From DATDAH01 sp963725155 (lineage in GTDB: Bacteria > Actinomycetota > Acidimicrobiia > Acidimicrobiales > DATDAH01), in assembly GCA_963725155.1 (NCBI GenBank), contig CAVRXU010000007.1, forward strand, positions 186,001 to 250,000: a stretch of DNA of 64,000 nucleotides. Direction: 5' to 3'. Position numbers and translations under genes: made by a program. The notes under the pieces were generated by a model. The model worked only from the letters and a program-made list of their open reading frames with translations. It did no database searches and was not told where the DNA came from. This document shows, piece after piece, positions 8,577 to 19,759 of the stretch. Each line of letters begins with the position of its first letter. Position 1 is the stretch's first letter.

Positions 8577-9140
8577 CTAGAGCATCTTGGCGGTGGCGAA
8601 GACCTCGCGGACCAGCGGCTCGAAGTGCTCGAGGGGCTCGCTGTCGTAGTCCGGGTCGAAGGCAACCTGGTCCCACTCGTCGGCGAAGCGCTCGGCCAGG
8701 GCGAAGACCTCGGGGTCCAGCGCCGCCCGGTGCTGCTCCCGGGCCTCGGGGTCCCCGCCGAAGTGGGCGTAGTAGTGCCGGCCCTGGAAGTCCTGGTGGA
8801 CCCGGATCATGTCGTGGACCTCGGGGCGCACGTAGGGCTTGAGGATGGCGGCGGCGATCTCGGGGTGGTTGGGCACGCTGACCGCCTTGCCGATGTCGTG
8901 GCACAGGGCCGCCACGACCACCTCGGCATCGGCCCCGGCCCGCTCGGCCCGGGTGGCGGTCTGGACCGAGTGCTCGAGCTGGTCGACGGCGAAGCCGTCG
9001 GTGATGTCCTCCAGCGAGCGGAGCATGTCCAGCACCCGGTCGGCGACCCGATCGCGGTGCTCGAAGGTCTGCTTGCCGATCTCGGCCCACTGCTCGGCCG
9101 TCGACTCGTCCATGCGGGTGAAGGTGTCGGTCGTCGCCAT
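8577..9140 (-). CDS. HD-domain protein (HDIGK type)
   Basis: The 187-residue protein has one HD domain: a first His in EHSVQTAT, LCHDIGKA near residue 85, and later metal-ligand candidates in VHQDFQGRHYYAHFGGDP. The last stretch resembles HD proteins related to PhnZ and inositol oxygenases, which use a di-iron centre, rather than classic phosphohydrolases. The substrate cannot be told from sequence. The start is the ATG at 9140. It is transcribed toward the opuC operon and the two share the hairpin at 8525-8568. The next - strand gene, ispH, ends 24 bp upstream. Confidence 0.75.
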   Translation of the reverse strand: MATTDTFTRMDESTAEQWAEIGKQTFEHRDRVADRVLDMLRSLEDITDGFAVDQLEHSVQTATRAERAGADAEVVVAALCHDIGKAVSVPNHPEIAAAILKPYVRPEVHDMIRVHQDFQGRHYYAHFGGDPEAREQHRAALDPEVFALAERFADEWDQVAFDPDYDSEPLEHFEPLVREVFATAKML

Positions 9141-9164
9141 GACGAACAGTCTGCCAGCCCTGGC

Positions 9165-10197
9165 TCAGCCCAGGGCGGCCAGCACGTCGGCGGCGTCGAT
9201 GCTGCGGTCGTTGGTGGCGGGGCGGGCGGAGAGGGAGCCGCCGAGGGTGACCGTGGCCGCCTCGTCGACGGCGGCGAGCAGGTCCCGCAGGTTGCGGGGC
9301 GGGGGGAAGTACTCGTCTTCGTCGGTGAACCAGACCTCCTCGGTGCCCTCGGTCGGAGCGAGGCGGGCGATGACGGCTTCGACCAGGTCCTCGGGGGCCG
9401 AGGCGCCGGCGGTGACGCCGACCGTGCCCGTGATGTCGACCGGCAGCTCGTCGGGGTCGTTGACCCGGAAGACCCGGGGGCAGCCGGCGTCGCGGGCCAG
9501 TTGCTCCAGGGCCCGGGTGTTGGACGAGTTGGCGGAGCCGATGACCACGATGGCATCGCAGCGGTCGGCGATCTGGAGCAGGCCCGATTGGCGATTGGTG
9601 GTGGCGAAGCAGAGGTCGCTGCGGCCCGGCTGCCACAGGTCGGGCCAGCGCTCGTTGGCGGCGTCGAGGACGCCGGCCCAGTCCCGGTGCGAGAGCGTGG
9701 TCTGGGCCAGGAGGGCGACGGGCTGACCGCGATCGGGCAGGGCGGCGACGTCTTCCGGGCGCTCGACCCGGTCGATGGCGTCGGGGGCCACGGCCATGGT
9801 GCCCACCGCCTCCTCGTGGCCCTCGTGGCCGACGTAGACGATGCGGTAGCCCTTGCCCGCCCGGACCCGGACCTCGTGGTGGACCTTGGTCACCAGCGGG
9901 CAGACGGCATCGACCACATAGCCACCCTGGCGCCGGGCGATCTCGACGACCTCGGGGGCGGAGCCATGGGCCGACAGCATGATCGGCGAGCCCTGGGGCA
10001 CCTCGGCCAGGTCGTCGACGAAGACCACGCCGAGGTCCCGGAAGCGATCCACCACCCGCTGGTTGTGGACGATCTCGTGGTAGCAGTAGACCGGCGGCTC
10101 GAACGTCCGGACCATCCAGGCCAGGGCCTTGATGGCCATCTCCACGCCCGCGCAGAACCCCCGTGGCGCGGCACAGCAGGACGCGGTCGACGGCCAT
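9165..10197 (-). CDS. ispH: 4-hydroxy-3-methylbut-2-enyl diphosphate reductase (one frameshift near 10170)
   Basis: IspH makes isopentenyl and dimethylallyl diphosphate in the last step of the MEP pathway using a 4Fe-4S cluster. The main frame from 10145 covers EMAIKAL, YCYHEIVHN, LSAHG, VDAVCPLVTKVH, and later CFATTNRQ and SANSSNT. The missing N-terminus MAVDRVLLCRA lies in another frame starting at ATG 10197. Joining the two with a 1-2 nt indel near 10165-10172 restores GFCAGVEMA, which holds the first cluster Cys. A TANNNT box 7 nt before 10197 supports that start. As ispH is normally essential, I read the shift as a sequencing error. Confidence 0.87.
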
Positions 10198-10204
10198 GGG
10201 GCCG

Positions 10205-10233
10205 AGGGTACCCACCACCCCCCTCCCTATCCT
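10205..10233. promoter_or_regulatory. Divergent leaderless promoters of ispH and the DUF512 gene
   Basis: On the - strand, TACCCT (10210-10205) stands 7 nt before the ispH ATG. On the + strand, TATCCT (10228-10233) stands 6 nt before the GTG at 10240. Both genes would be leaderless from one 42-bp gap. Confidence 0.5.
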
Positions 10234-10239
10234 TGACGG

Positions 10240-11592
10240 GTGTCTGCTCCTCTCGTCACCGCGGTCGCGCCCGGGTCGCCGGCCGACCGCGCCGGGCTGC
10301 GTCCCGGTGACGAGCTGCGGGCCCTCAACGGCGAAGCCCCCCGGGACATCATCCGCTACCAGATCCTGGTCGACGACCCGGATCTGGAGATCGACGTCTC
10401 CCGCGGCGGCCTGGACCTGACCATCGGGGTCCAGAAGGGGGCGGGGGAGCCTCTGGGCCTCGAGGTCGAGTCGGCGGTGTTCGACGCCGTGCGCACCTGC
10501 GACAACCACTGCGAGTTCTGCTTCATCCACCAGCTCCCGCCGGGGATGCGCTCCAGCCTGTATCAGCGCGACGACGACTACCGCCTGTCCTTCCTCTACG
10601 GGAACTTCACCACCCTGACCCGTTTCACCGAGCTGGACCTGGAGCGGGTCATCACCGAGCGCCTCTCGCCCCTGTACGTCTCGATCCACGCCGCTGACCC
10701 CGACGTGCGGGCCGACATGCTCCGCAACCGCCGCGGGGCCACCAGCCTGCGCTGGCTGCGGGCTCTGCTCGACGCCGGTGTGGCCGTCCACGGCCAGGTC
10801 GTGGTCTGCCCCGGCGTCAACGACGGCGCGGTGCTGGAGGACACGATGGTCGGGATCGCCGACCAGTACCCCGAGCTGGCCACCGTCGCCGTGGTCCCCC
10901 TCGGGATCAGCCGCCACGGTCGCGAGGGACGCCTGAGGCCCCACACCGTCGCCGAGGCCGAGGGCACCGTCGACACCGTCGAGGCCTGGCAGGGCCGCTT
11001 CCTGGAGATCGTGGGCCACCGGCTCGTCTACGCCGCGGACGAGTACTACCTGCTGGCGGGCCGGCCCTTCCCGGTCGGGGAGAGCTACGAGGGCTTCCCC
11101 CTCCACGAGGACGGCATCGGCATGGCCCGCAGCTTCGAGCAGGAGTTCGCAGGCGAGGTCGACACCCCGATCGGCCCCCGGGCCGGCTTCTTCCAGTCCA
11201 TCGACGGGGCCCCGGCGGCGGGCTACCGGGCCCCCCGGGGCCAGGTGACGCTCCGCCCCCGACGCGGTGCTCCCGTGGCCGTCCTCACCGGGACCTACGG
11301 GGCCGAGATCCTGGCTCCCCTCCTGGCCGACCGGGACGACGTGCGGGTGCTGCCGGTCGACAACCGCTTCTTCGGCGGCAACATCGGGGTCACCGGCCTG
11401 CTGGTGGGGGAGGACCTGCGGCGGGTCCTGGCCGACCAGCCCCCGGGGCACCGGTACCTCCTTCCCGACGTCTGCTTGTCCGGCGGGCGCTTCCTCGACG
11501 GCACCACGCCCGAGGACCTGCCCCGGCCCGTCGAGGTCGTCGCCACCGACGGCCTGTCCCTGCGGGCCGCGCTCGAACCGGTCGTGGCATGA
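10240..11592 (+). CDS. DUF512 family radical-SAM-like protein with N-terminal PDZ domain
   Basis: The 450-residue protein starts with a PDZ-like domain (VAPGSPADRAGLRPGDEL). It then has a CX3CX2C cluster motif (CDNHCEFC, about residue 88) typical of radical SAM enzymes, followed by HQLPPGMR, VSIHAADP and the DUF512 region. The family lies next to der in many bacteria and its reaction is unknown. Here too it precedes der with a 4-bp overlap. GTG at 10240 is supported by the TATCCT box 6 nt upstream. The association with Der suggests a link to ribosome assembly or RNA modification, but that is inference only. Confidence 0.85.
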   Translation: MSAPLVTAVAPGSPADRAGLRPGDELRALNGEAPRDIIRYQILVDDPDLEIDVSRGGLDLTIGVQKGAGEPLGLEVESAVFDAVRTCDNHCEFCFIHQLPPGMRSSLYQRDDDYRLSFLYGNFTTLTRFTELDLERVITERLSPLYVSIHAADPDVRADMLRNRRGATSLRWLRALLDAGVAVHGQVVVCPGVNDGAVLEDTMVGIADQYPELATVAVVPLGISRHGREGRLRPHTVAEAEGTVDTVEAWQGRFLEIVGHRLVYAADEYYLLAGRPFPVGESYEGFPLHEDGIGMARSFEQEFAGEVDTPIGPRAGFFQSIDGAPAAGYRAPRGQVTLRPRRGAPVAVLTGTYGAEILAPLLADRDDVRVLPVDNRFFGGNIGVTGLLVGEDLRRVLADQPPGHRYLLPDVCLSGGRFLDGTTPEDLPRPVEVVATDGLSLRAALEPVVA

Positions 11593-12896
11593 GCGCGCCT
11601 GTGGTGGCCGTGGTGGGTCGACCGAACGTGGGCAAGTCGACCCTGCTGAACCGCATCGTGGGCCGCCGCGAAGCCATCGTCGAGGAGCGGCCGGGCGTCA
11701 CCCGGGACCGCAAGGCAGTCGATGCCGAGTGGCGGGGGCGACCGTTCGTCGTCATGGACACCGGTGGCTTCATCGCCACCGAGGAGGGCCTCGACGCGAA
11801 GGTCAGCCGCCAGAGCGTGCGGGCCATCGAGGACGCCGACGCCGTGGTCCTGGTCGTCGACGTCACCGTCGGGGTGACCAACGAGGACGAGGCCGTGGCC
11901 GCCCTCTTGCGGGGCCGCGAGATCCCGGTCTTCGTGGTGGCCAACAAGGTCGACGACACCAATCGCGAAAATGACGCCTGGGCGTTCCTCTCCCTCGGCC
12001 TCGGCGACCCGCATCCGATCAGTGCCCTGCACGGCCGCCGCACGGGCGACTTCCTCGATGTGCTCGTCGACGCCCTGCCCCCCGAGGAGGAGGACGACGA
12101 GGGTGACGAGGGCGAGGTCCGGGAGGAGATCCTGGCCGTGGCCATCGTGGGCCGGCCCAACGTGGGCAAGTCCACGCTGTTCAACAAGCTGGACCGGGCC
12201 GAGCGCTCGGTGGTCCACGACCTGGCCGGCACCACCCGAGACACCATCGACACCGTCATCGAGACCGAGTCCGGTCCGGTACGGATCCTGGACACGGCCG
12301 GCATGCGCCGCCGGGGCAAGATCGACGTGTCGACGGAGTACTACTCCGTGGTCCGGGCCCTGCGGGCGATCGACACCGCCGACGTGGTCCTGCTCGTCAT
12401 CGACGCGCTGATCGGCGTCACCCACCAGGACCAGCGCTTGGCCGAGCGGGCGTCCATCTCGGGGTCCCCGGTGGTCGTGCTCCTCAACAAGTGGGAGGTG
12501 GCTGACGTCGACCAGCGGGAGCTGGTGTCCGAGCAGGTCGACGACCGCCTGAAGTTCCTGCCCAACGCCAAGGTCCTCAAGATCAGCGCCCTCACGGGCA
12601 AGGGCACCCACAAGATCATCGACGCCCTGCTGGACACCGCCGACACCTATCACCGGCGCATCCCGACGGCGAAGGTCAACGAGGTCCTCCGTCAGGCCCA
12701 GGCCCACCAGCCGGCCCCCGGCGGCACGCGGGTCCTGTACGCGACACAGGGGGCGACCGACCCGCCGACCTTCACCCTGTTCGCCAACCGGCGGCTGCCC
12801 CCCACCTACCTGCGCTACCTGGAACGCAAGCTCCGGGAGGCCTTCGCCATGGGCGACACGCCGCTCAAGCTGCGGGTCCGGGCCCGACGTGACTGA
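11589..12896 (+). CDS. der: Ribosome assembly GTPase Der (EngA)
   Basis: The 435-residue protein has two tandem GTPase domains, each opening with GRPNVGKST (residues 8 and about 184), and the G3 motifs DTGG and DTAGMRR. The G4 motifs are NKVD and NKWE. A C-terminal KH-like domain starts at about residue 350. This architecture is unique to Der, which helps assemble the 50S subunit. An acidic linker (EEEDDEGDEGE) separates the two G domains. The ATG overlaps the stop of the DUF512 gene, and a short hairpin overlaps its own stop codon. Confidence 0.96.
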   Translation: MSAPVVAVVGRPNVGKSTLLNRIVGRREAIVEERPGVTRDRKAVDAEWRGRPFVVMDTGGFIATEEGLDAKVSRQSVRAIEDADAVVLVVDVTVGVTNEDEAVAALLRGREIPVFVVANKVDDTNRENDAWAFLSLGLGDPHPISALHGRRTGDFLDVLVDALPPEEEDDEGDEGEVREEILAVAIVGRPNVGKSTLFNKLDRAERSVVHDLAGTTRDTIDTVIETESGPVRILDTAGMRRRGKIDVSTEYYSVVRALRAIDTADVVLLVIDALIGVTHQDQRLAERASISGSPVVVLLNKWEVADVDQRELVSEQVDDRLKFLPNAKVLKISALTGKGTHKIIDALLDTADTYHRRIPTAKVNEVLRQAQAHQPAPGGTRVLYATQGATDPPTFTLFANRRLPPTYLRYLERKLREAFAMGDTPLKLRVRARRD

Positions 12897-12916
12897 CCGG
12901 ACCATGAGGCGGTCAG
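12893..12916 (+). terminator. Hairpin at end of der
   Basis: CTGACCG (12893-12899) pairs with CGGTCAG (12910-12916) across a 10-nt loop and includes the der stop codon. The stem is short and has no T-run, so this is a weak terminator call. Confidence 0.35.
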
Positions 12917-12941
12917 GGGCCAGGAGTACGATCATGTCGTC

Positions 12942-14022
12942 ATGGTGATCCCGGTCCTCGCGACCACCGCTGTGCTCTGCCTGGCTGCTGCGCTGTCCTG
13001 GGGACGCTCGGCCCGCTTCCGCCATCGCGTGTGGCGGACCCTGGACAGCTCCGAGTCCGATGAGGGTGCCATCGCGCTGGCCTGGGGCGTCTACCGCAAG
13101 GACGTCCATGCCGCCGCCTTCTACGCCATCGCCGGCGTGGCCATCGGGACCCTGGCCTTCGTCGATCCGCCCTCCGGCGCGGCCATCCTGGGGATCCTCG
13201 CCGTGCCCGCCGTCGTCTCGGTGGCGATGTGGCGCACGTTCGTGAACGAGGCCCGCCTGGCCCAGAGCCGCATCGGCATCGAGCGGCGCGCCGAGGAGGT
13301 GCTGGCCCAGGAGGAGCTGGCTCCCCGCATGTGGGCCGAGCGCCTGGCCCCCGAGGACCTGCCCGACCTCGCCGGCTTCGAGGTCGGCCGGGTCTACCAG
13401 GCCGGCTCGGGGCTGATGGCCGGCGACTTCTACGACGTCTTCCGCCTGACCCCGACCCGGGTCGCGGCGGTCATCGGCGACGTGACCGGCCACGGCATCG
13501 AGCCGTCCATCACCGCCTTCCAGGCCAAGTACCTGCTGCGGGTCTTCCTCCGCCAGTTCCGCGACCCGGCCCAGGCGCTCGAGGAGCTGAACAGCCAGAT
13601 GTCGGCCCTCGGCCGGGACGAGGAGTTCATCTCCCTCGTGCGTCGTGGTCTTCGACACCGAGGCCGGCACGCTGCGCTACGCGTCGGCCGGCCACCCCGC
13701 CGCCTGGCTGTGGCACGACCGCGAGGTGCAGCCGCTGCGCGCCACCGGCCCGCTGCTCATGCTCGACCCCGGCCAGCGAGTACTTCAGCCGCGAGATCCG
13801 CCTCGACGCCGACGACCTCTGCCTGCTCTACACCGACGGCTTGGCCGAGGCCCGCGACGGCGAGCAGCTCTTCGGCGAGGACCGCATCGCCGCCGCCGCT
13901 CCGCCGCGACCCCGGGGTGGCGCACCGACGTGCTGTGCAAGTCCCTGCTCGAAGCGGCCCGGGACTTCTCCAACGGCCCGATCACCGACGACGTCGCCAT
14001 CCTCGCCATCCGCCGCGAGTAG
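12942..14022 (+). CDS. Membrane-anchored PP2C/SpoIIE-type serine phosphatase (three frameshifts)
   Basis: The first frame (from ATG 12942) has two membrane helices within residues 1-105. A linker and the SpoIIE/RsbU-type phosphatase core follow: VYQAGSGLMAGDFYDVF, AAVIGDVTGHGIEPS and EFISL. The core then continues in other frames: VFDTEAGTLRYASAGHPAA (from about 13645), EYFSREIRLDADDLCLLYTDG (from about 13775) and DVLCKSLLEAARDFS to DDVAILAIRRE (from about 13905), ending at 14022. All conserved motifs are present once joined, so indel errors are likelier than decay. Such phosphatases usually act on anti-sigma antagonist proteins. A TACGAT box lies 9 nt before the ATG. Confidence 0.75.
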
Positions 14023-14025
14023 GCC

Positions 14026-15561
14026 ATGACCGCAGACCAGGAGCGCCTGGCCAAGGCCACCGAACGGGCCCTCGCGGGCAACCTCGAGCGCGTCGGCGAC
14101 AAGCTCCAGCGCCAGAACAAGCTGTTCGTGCGCGACCGCCTGGCCCTGCTGCTCGACGACGGCTCCTTCGTCGAGGACGCCCTGCTGGCCAACACCTCGG
14201 CCGAGCGACCTGCCCGCCGACGGCGTGGTCACCGGCACCGGCACGGTCGACGGCCGGCCCGGTGTGCGTGATGGCCAACGACCCCACGGTGAAGGCGGGC
14301 TCGTGGGGGGCCCGCACCGTCGAGAAGATCGTCCGCCTGACCGAGCAGGCCCTGCGCCACGAGCTGCCGGTGTTCTGGCTCGTCGACTCGGCCGGGGCCC
14401 GCATCACCGACCAGGTCGAGCTGTTCCCCGGCCGCCGCGGCGCCGGCCGCATCTTCTACAACCAGGTCCGGCTGTCGGGCCGGGTGCCCCAGATCTGCTG
14501 CCTGTTCGGCCCGTCGGCCGCCGGCGGGGCCTACATCCCGTCGTTCTGCGACATCGTGATCATGGTCGAGGGCAACGCCTCCATGTACCTGGGCTCGCCC
14601 CGCATGGCCGAGATGGTGATCGGCGAGATGACGACGCTCGAGGAGATGGGCGGCGCCCGCATGCACGCCACGGTGTCGGGCTGCGGCGACAACCTGGCCG
14701 TCGACGACGCCGACGCCATCGACCAGGCCAAGGCCTGGTTCACCTACTTCCCGCAGACCTGGCGGCGAGGCGCCGCCCGTCCTACGAGGCCCGGCCACCG
14801 GCCACCGCGCTGACCGCCGCCATCGTCCCCGCCGAGGAGCACAGGGCCTACGACATGCACACGGTGATCGACGGCCTGGTCGACGCCGAGAGCTTCTTCG
14901 AGGTGAAGCCGCTGTTCGCCCCGGAGCTGATCGTCGGCCTCGGCCGCCTCGACGGCCGCCCCGTCGGCATCGTGGCCAACAACCCGATGCCAGAAGGGCG
15001 GCGTGCTCTTCGTCGACTCGGCCGACAAGGCCGCCCGCTTCATCTGGTGCTGCGACGCCTTCAACATCCCGCTGGTGTTCCTCGCCGACGTGCCCGGCTT
15101 CATGATCGGCACCGAGGTCGAGCGCCAGGGCATCATCCGCCACGGCGCCAAGATGATCACCGCCGTGTCCGAGGCCACCGTGCCCAAGGTGTCGGTGATC
15201 GTGCGCAAGGCCTACGGCGCCGGCCTCTACGCCATGTCCGGCCCCGCGTTCGAGCCCGAGGCCACCATCGCCCTGCCCACGGCCAAGATCGCCGTGATGG
15301 GCCCCGAGGCCGCGGTCAACGCCGTGTTCGCCAACAAGATCGCCGCCATCGACGACCCCGACGAGCGCGCGGCCTTCGTCGCCGAGCAGCGCCAGCTCTA
15401 CGAGGAGGACGTCGACCTGCTCCGCCTCGCCTCCGAGCTGGTGGTCGACGCCGTCGTCGACTTCGGCGACCTCCGCCACGAGGTGGTCGCGCCGCCTGGC
15501 ACGGGCCCAGGGCAAGGACCGCCACTTCTCCGACCGCCGCCACGGCGTGCCCCCCGTCTGA
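14026..15561 (+). CDS. Acyl-CoA carboxylase carboxyltransferase subunit, PccB/MmdA family (about five frameshifts)
   Basis: Reassembled over the frames, this encodes about 510 residues, the normal length for biotin-dependent acyl-CoA carboxyltransferases. Recognisable blocks in order are: RDRLALLLDDGSFVED, a VCVMANDPTVKAGSWG stretch, VDSAGARITDQVELFP, FGPSAAGGAYIPSFCD, GIVANNP, LFVDSADKAARFI, DVPGFMIGTEVE and YGAGLYAMSG. The frame changes near 14205, 14265, 14770, 15000 and 15490 and ends at the TGA at 15559-15561 after HGVPPV. It would move carboxyl groups from carboxybiotin to acetyl-, propionyl- or a larger acyl-CoA; the substrate is not decided. It follows the phosphatase gene by 3 bp. 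The density of shifts in this stretch is the highest in the window. Confidence 0.8.
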
Positions 15562-15626
15562 CCAGTCCGGTGCCGAGCAGGCGCGGCTTGGCACTCCGAT
15601 CCCTCGAGCCGCGAGAGTGGTGGCCG

Positions 15627-15827
15627 ATGCCCTGGTGCGACGACTGTCAGAAGTTCTGGAACCCGAACTCCATGCCGGAGAACGGCGAGTGCCCGACCTG
15701 CCAGCGGGTCATCTCCCTGCCCCAGAACAAGACCCCCTGGCACTTCAAGCTCCTGGTCGTGGCCATCAGCCTCTACCTCGGCTTCCGCCTCCTACAGGGC
15801 ATCGTCTGGGTCGCTCACCAGTTCTGA
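15627..15827 (+). CDS. Small zinc-ribbon membrane protein
   Basis: The 66-residue protein opens with MPWCDDC, has a second pair CPTC near residue 25, and ends with one hydrophobic helix (about residues 43-62). Two CX2C pairs imply a zinc ribbon facing the cytoplasm beside a membrane anchor. The ATG at 15627 begins at the first zinc pair. The same frame is open further upstream, but only as the tail of the frameshifted carboxyltransferase region. I do not recognise a named family. Confidence 0.6.
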   Translation: MPWCDDCQKFWNPNSMPENGECPTCQRVISLPQNKTPWHFKLLVVAISLYLGFRLLQGIVWVAHQF

Positions 15828-15844
15828 CCGGTACGCTGCCGGTC
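15826..15844 (+). terminator. Small hairpin after the zinc-ribbon gene
   Basis: GACCGG (15826-15831) pairs with CCGGTC (15839-15844) across a 7-nt loop that contains TACGCT, which may itself be the -10 of the tRNA gene starting 14 nt later. Confidence 0.35.
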
Positions 15845-15851
15845 CACAACA

Positions 15852-15925
15852 CGGGCTGTGGCGCAGCTTGGTAGCGCGCTTGTCTGGGGGACAAGAGGTC
15901 CCGGGTTCAAATCCCGGCAGCCCGA
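15852..15925 (+). tRNA. tRNA-Pro (anticodon GGG)
   Basis: A 74-nt cloverleaf can be drawn by eye. The acceptor stem CGGGCTG/CAGCCCG closes with C1-G72, the hallmark of bacterial proline tRNAs. The anticodon stem CTTGT/ACAAG holds loop CTGGGGG, giving anticodon GGG. The T arm contains GGTTCAAATCC and the discriminator is A. The 3' CCA is not encoded. It reads CCC and CCU. The convergent divIVA gene ends 5 bp downstream. Confidence 0.95.
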
Positions 15926-15929
15926 CGCA

Positions 15930-16765
15930 TCAGGTGGGATGGGTTTCCTCGATGGCAGTGAGCCAGTCGTCGCCGTCGCCGTCGGTCAGGTCGGTGGGTT
16001 CCCCGACCAGGCCATCGTGGTAAGGGAGGTCCTCGATGGACGTCGGCGTCGTCCGAATGGGGAGTGACACCGGCGGCGGGGGAGCGTCCTGCTCGAGCGG
16101 GGGCACGAGCTCCAGCCCTGCTTCCTCGCCCGGAGCGGTGTCGGTCAGGTCGATGGTGCTGAAGAGCTCCTCGTCCTCCTCGGCGAGCCGGTCCAGGGCC
16201 TGCTCGATGTCGTCACGCGTGCCCTCCAGGCGACCGCGGGCGTTGCGCTGGGCCAGGACCGCACCCCGCGCCTCGAGCCGGGCGGCCTCGATGATCTCCC
16301 GAGTCCGCTGCCGGGCGGCGGTGGCAGCCTGCTCGGTCGCCGAGTCGACCTGACGCTGGATGTCGGTCATGACCCGGGCCGATTCGGCGTGGGCCGCCTC
16401 CAGCGCGACGGCGGCGGCCTGGCGATCGCGCTCGGCTTCCTGACGGAGCCCGTCGGCCTCGCACTCGGCGTTCCGGTGGATGACGGCAGCCTCGGCCTCG
16501 GCCCGGCGACGCAGCGTGGCCACCGACTCGTGGGTCTGGCGCAGGACGGCGGCCACCGCGTCGCCGAGGCGCTCGAAGTCGTCGTGGCCACTGCCGGTGC
16601 GGGCGGCCGGGGTCGACGCCCGCGGGGCCTGCGCCTGGCCTGGGCCTGGGCCTGGGCCTGGGCGGCGGCGACCTCCTTCAGGAAGTCGTCCACCTCGGCG
16701 GGGTCATAGCCCCGCCACACCCGGCTGAACCCGTGGTTCTCGATCTCGTCCGGAGTCATCACCAT
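15930..16765 (-). CDS. DivIVA-domain coiled-coil protein (one frameshift near 16638)
   Basis: The N-terminus MTPDEIENHGFSRVWRGYD followed by PAEVDDFL is a DivIVA membrane-binding and polar-localisation domain. A run of Ala-Gln repeats follows, in which one C appears to be missing (near 16636-16640). Restoring it joins the long coiled coil that carries on as GHDDFERLGDAVAAVLRQTH. The coiled coil (roughly residues 70-190) is rich in Ala, Glu and Arg, and the tail is acidic and Pro-rich. Actinobacterial DivIVA proteins mark cell poles or septa and recruit wall synthesis. The simple-repeat context makes a sequencing slip likely. A perfect 15-bp hairpin lies in its leader. Confidence 0.8.
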
Positions 16766-16820
16766 CGCCGCCGTCGCTTCCCCGCTTCGCTCGCCGTCCT
16801 GCTCGAGGGTCCTGCCGGGC

Positions 16821-16853
16821 CCCAGGCGGCGACCGGATCGGTCGCCGCCTGGG
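16821..16853. terminator. 15-bp perfect hairpin between katG and divIVA
   Basis: Bases 16821-16835 pair perfectly with 16839-16853 around a 3-nt loop. It lies 56 bp before the divIVA start and 93 bp after katG, so it could be a second katG terminator or a structured divIVA leader. Confidence 0.5.
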
Positions 16854-16918
16854 ACCCGTACCGACAGTGTGCCTCAACACGGAGAGCGGTACAAGCGGCC
16901 ACAGCCTGTGGGAATTCT

Positions 16919-16943
16919 GGGGGGAGCGCAGGCGCTCTCCCCC
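16919..16943 (-). terminator. Terminator hairpin after katG
   Basis: Within 3 nt of the katG stop, a G-run plus AGCGC (16919-16929) pairs with GCGCTCT plus a C-run (16932-16943), an 11-bp stem with one G-U pair and a very tight loop. Read on the - strand, it is followed by an AT-containing stretch (AGAATT). Confidence 0.6.
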
Positions 16944-16945
16944 GA

Positions 16946-19173
<2,228 letters not shown>

Positions 19174-19177
<4 letters not shown>

Positions 19178-19695
19178 GTCTCTCCTCGTTGCCGTCGTCG
19201 GTCTTGTCGTTCGGTGGTCGGTTGGGTCAAAGCTCGCGGGGCGGGGTCATCGGGGAAGGGCGGCGCGGCAGCGTCGCCTTGGGCGACACACGAGGCACAG
19301 CGTCCCCGGAACACGATCTCGGTGACGTCGACCTCGAACCCCTCGGCGGCAGGGGCCGGGAGGACGACGCCGGGGAAGTCGTGGTGGAGGTCCTCGATCG
19401 TGCCGCAGGCGTCGCACACGAGGTGGTGGTGCGGCTCGAGGGTGGGGTCGAACCGAGTGGAGCCGGTCCCCAGGTCGAGCGCGGACAGCTCGCCCATCGC
19501 CGAGAGGTCGTTCAGGCTCTGATACACGGTGCGCAGCGAGATCGTGGGCAGCTCGGAGCTGACCGCGGCGTACACGGCTTCCGCCGTCGGGTGCTGCGTG
19601 GTGCGACCGAGCACCCGAAAGATCACCTGCCGCTGCGGCGTGACCCTCAGGCCCCGGAGGCGGAACAACGCCGTGAGCTCATCGACGGACTTCAC
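19174..19695 (-). CDS. furA: Fur-family repressor of katG (FurA-like)
   Basis: Starting at GTG 19695 the protein has about 173 residues. The winged helix spans residues 1-80 (LRGLRVTPQRQVIF, SLRTVYQSLNDL), followed by the metal-binding dimer domain with EPHHHLVCDACG and a second Cys pair in RCASC, a structural zinc site. The tail from about residue 140 is Pro/Arg-rich. The frame is open to 19815, but a start at 19695 fits the family and lies 10 nt after a TANNNT-like box. In FurA-KatG systems this protein senses peroxide or iron and represses its own operon. Confidence 0.9.
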
Positions 19696-19705
19696 CAGTG
19701 GGGCC

Positions 19706-19719
19706 ACCTTAGAAGTTCT
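19706..19719 (-). promoter_or_regulatory. Possible fur-katG -10 box with overlapping palindrome
   Basis: TAAGGT on the - strand (19711-19706) is a -10 candidate 10 nt before the GTG. The 9-bp palindrome AGAAGTTCT (19711-19719) touches it in an AT-richer patch, where a Fur operator would be expected. No consensus match is claimed. Confidence 0.3.
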
Positions 19720-19759
19720 TGTTGCTGGGTGCCAATGGTTGTTGACGAGGTGACTGTGC

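Noticed and set aside
8506..11451. A 981-codon open frame on the - strand
   Set aside because: It runs antisense to the DUF512 gene and in another frame of ispH; composition is Arg/Gly/Pro-rich shadow. Only its short MAVDRVLLCRA segment belongs to a real gene, ispH.
11295..13670. A 791-codon open frame antisense to der
   Set aside because: Shadow of der and the phosphatase; no recognisable motif.
13640..15490. Programmed frameshifting in the phosphatase and carboxyltransferase
   Set aside because: Eight shifts in both directions, without slippery sites or stimulatory structures, fit sequencing error better.
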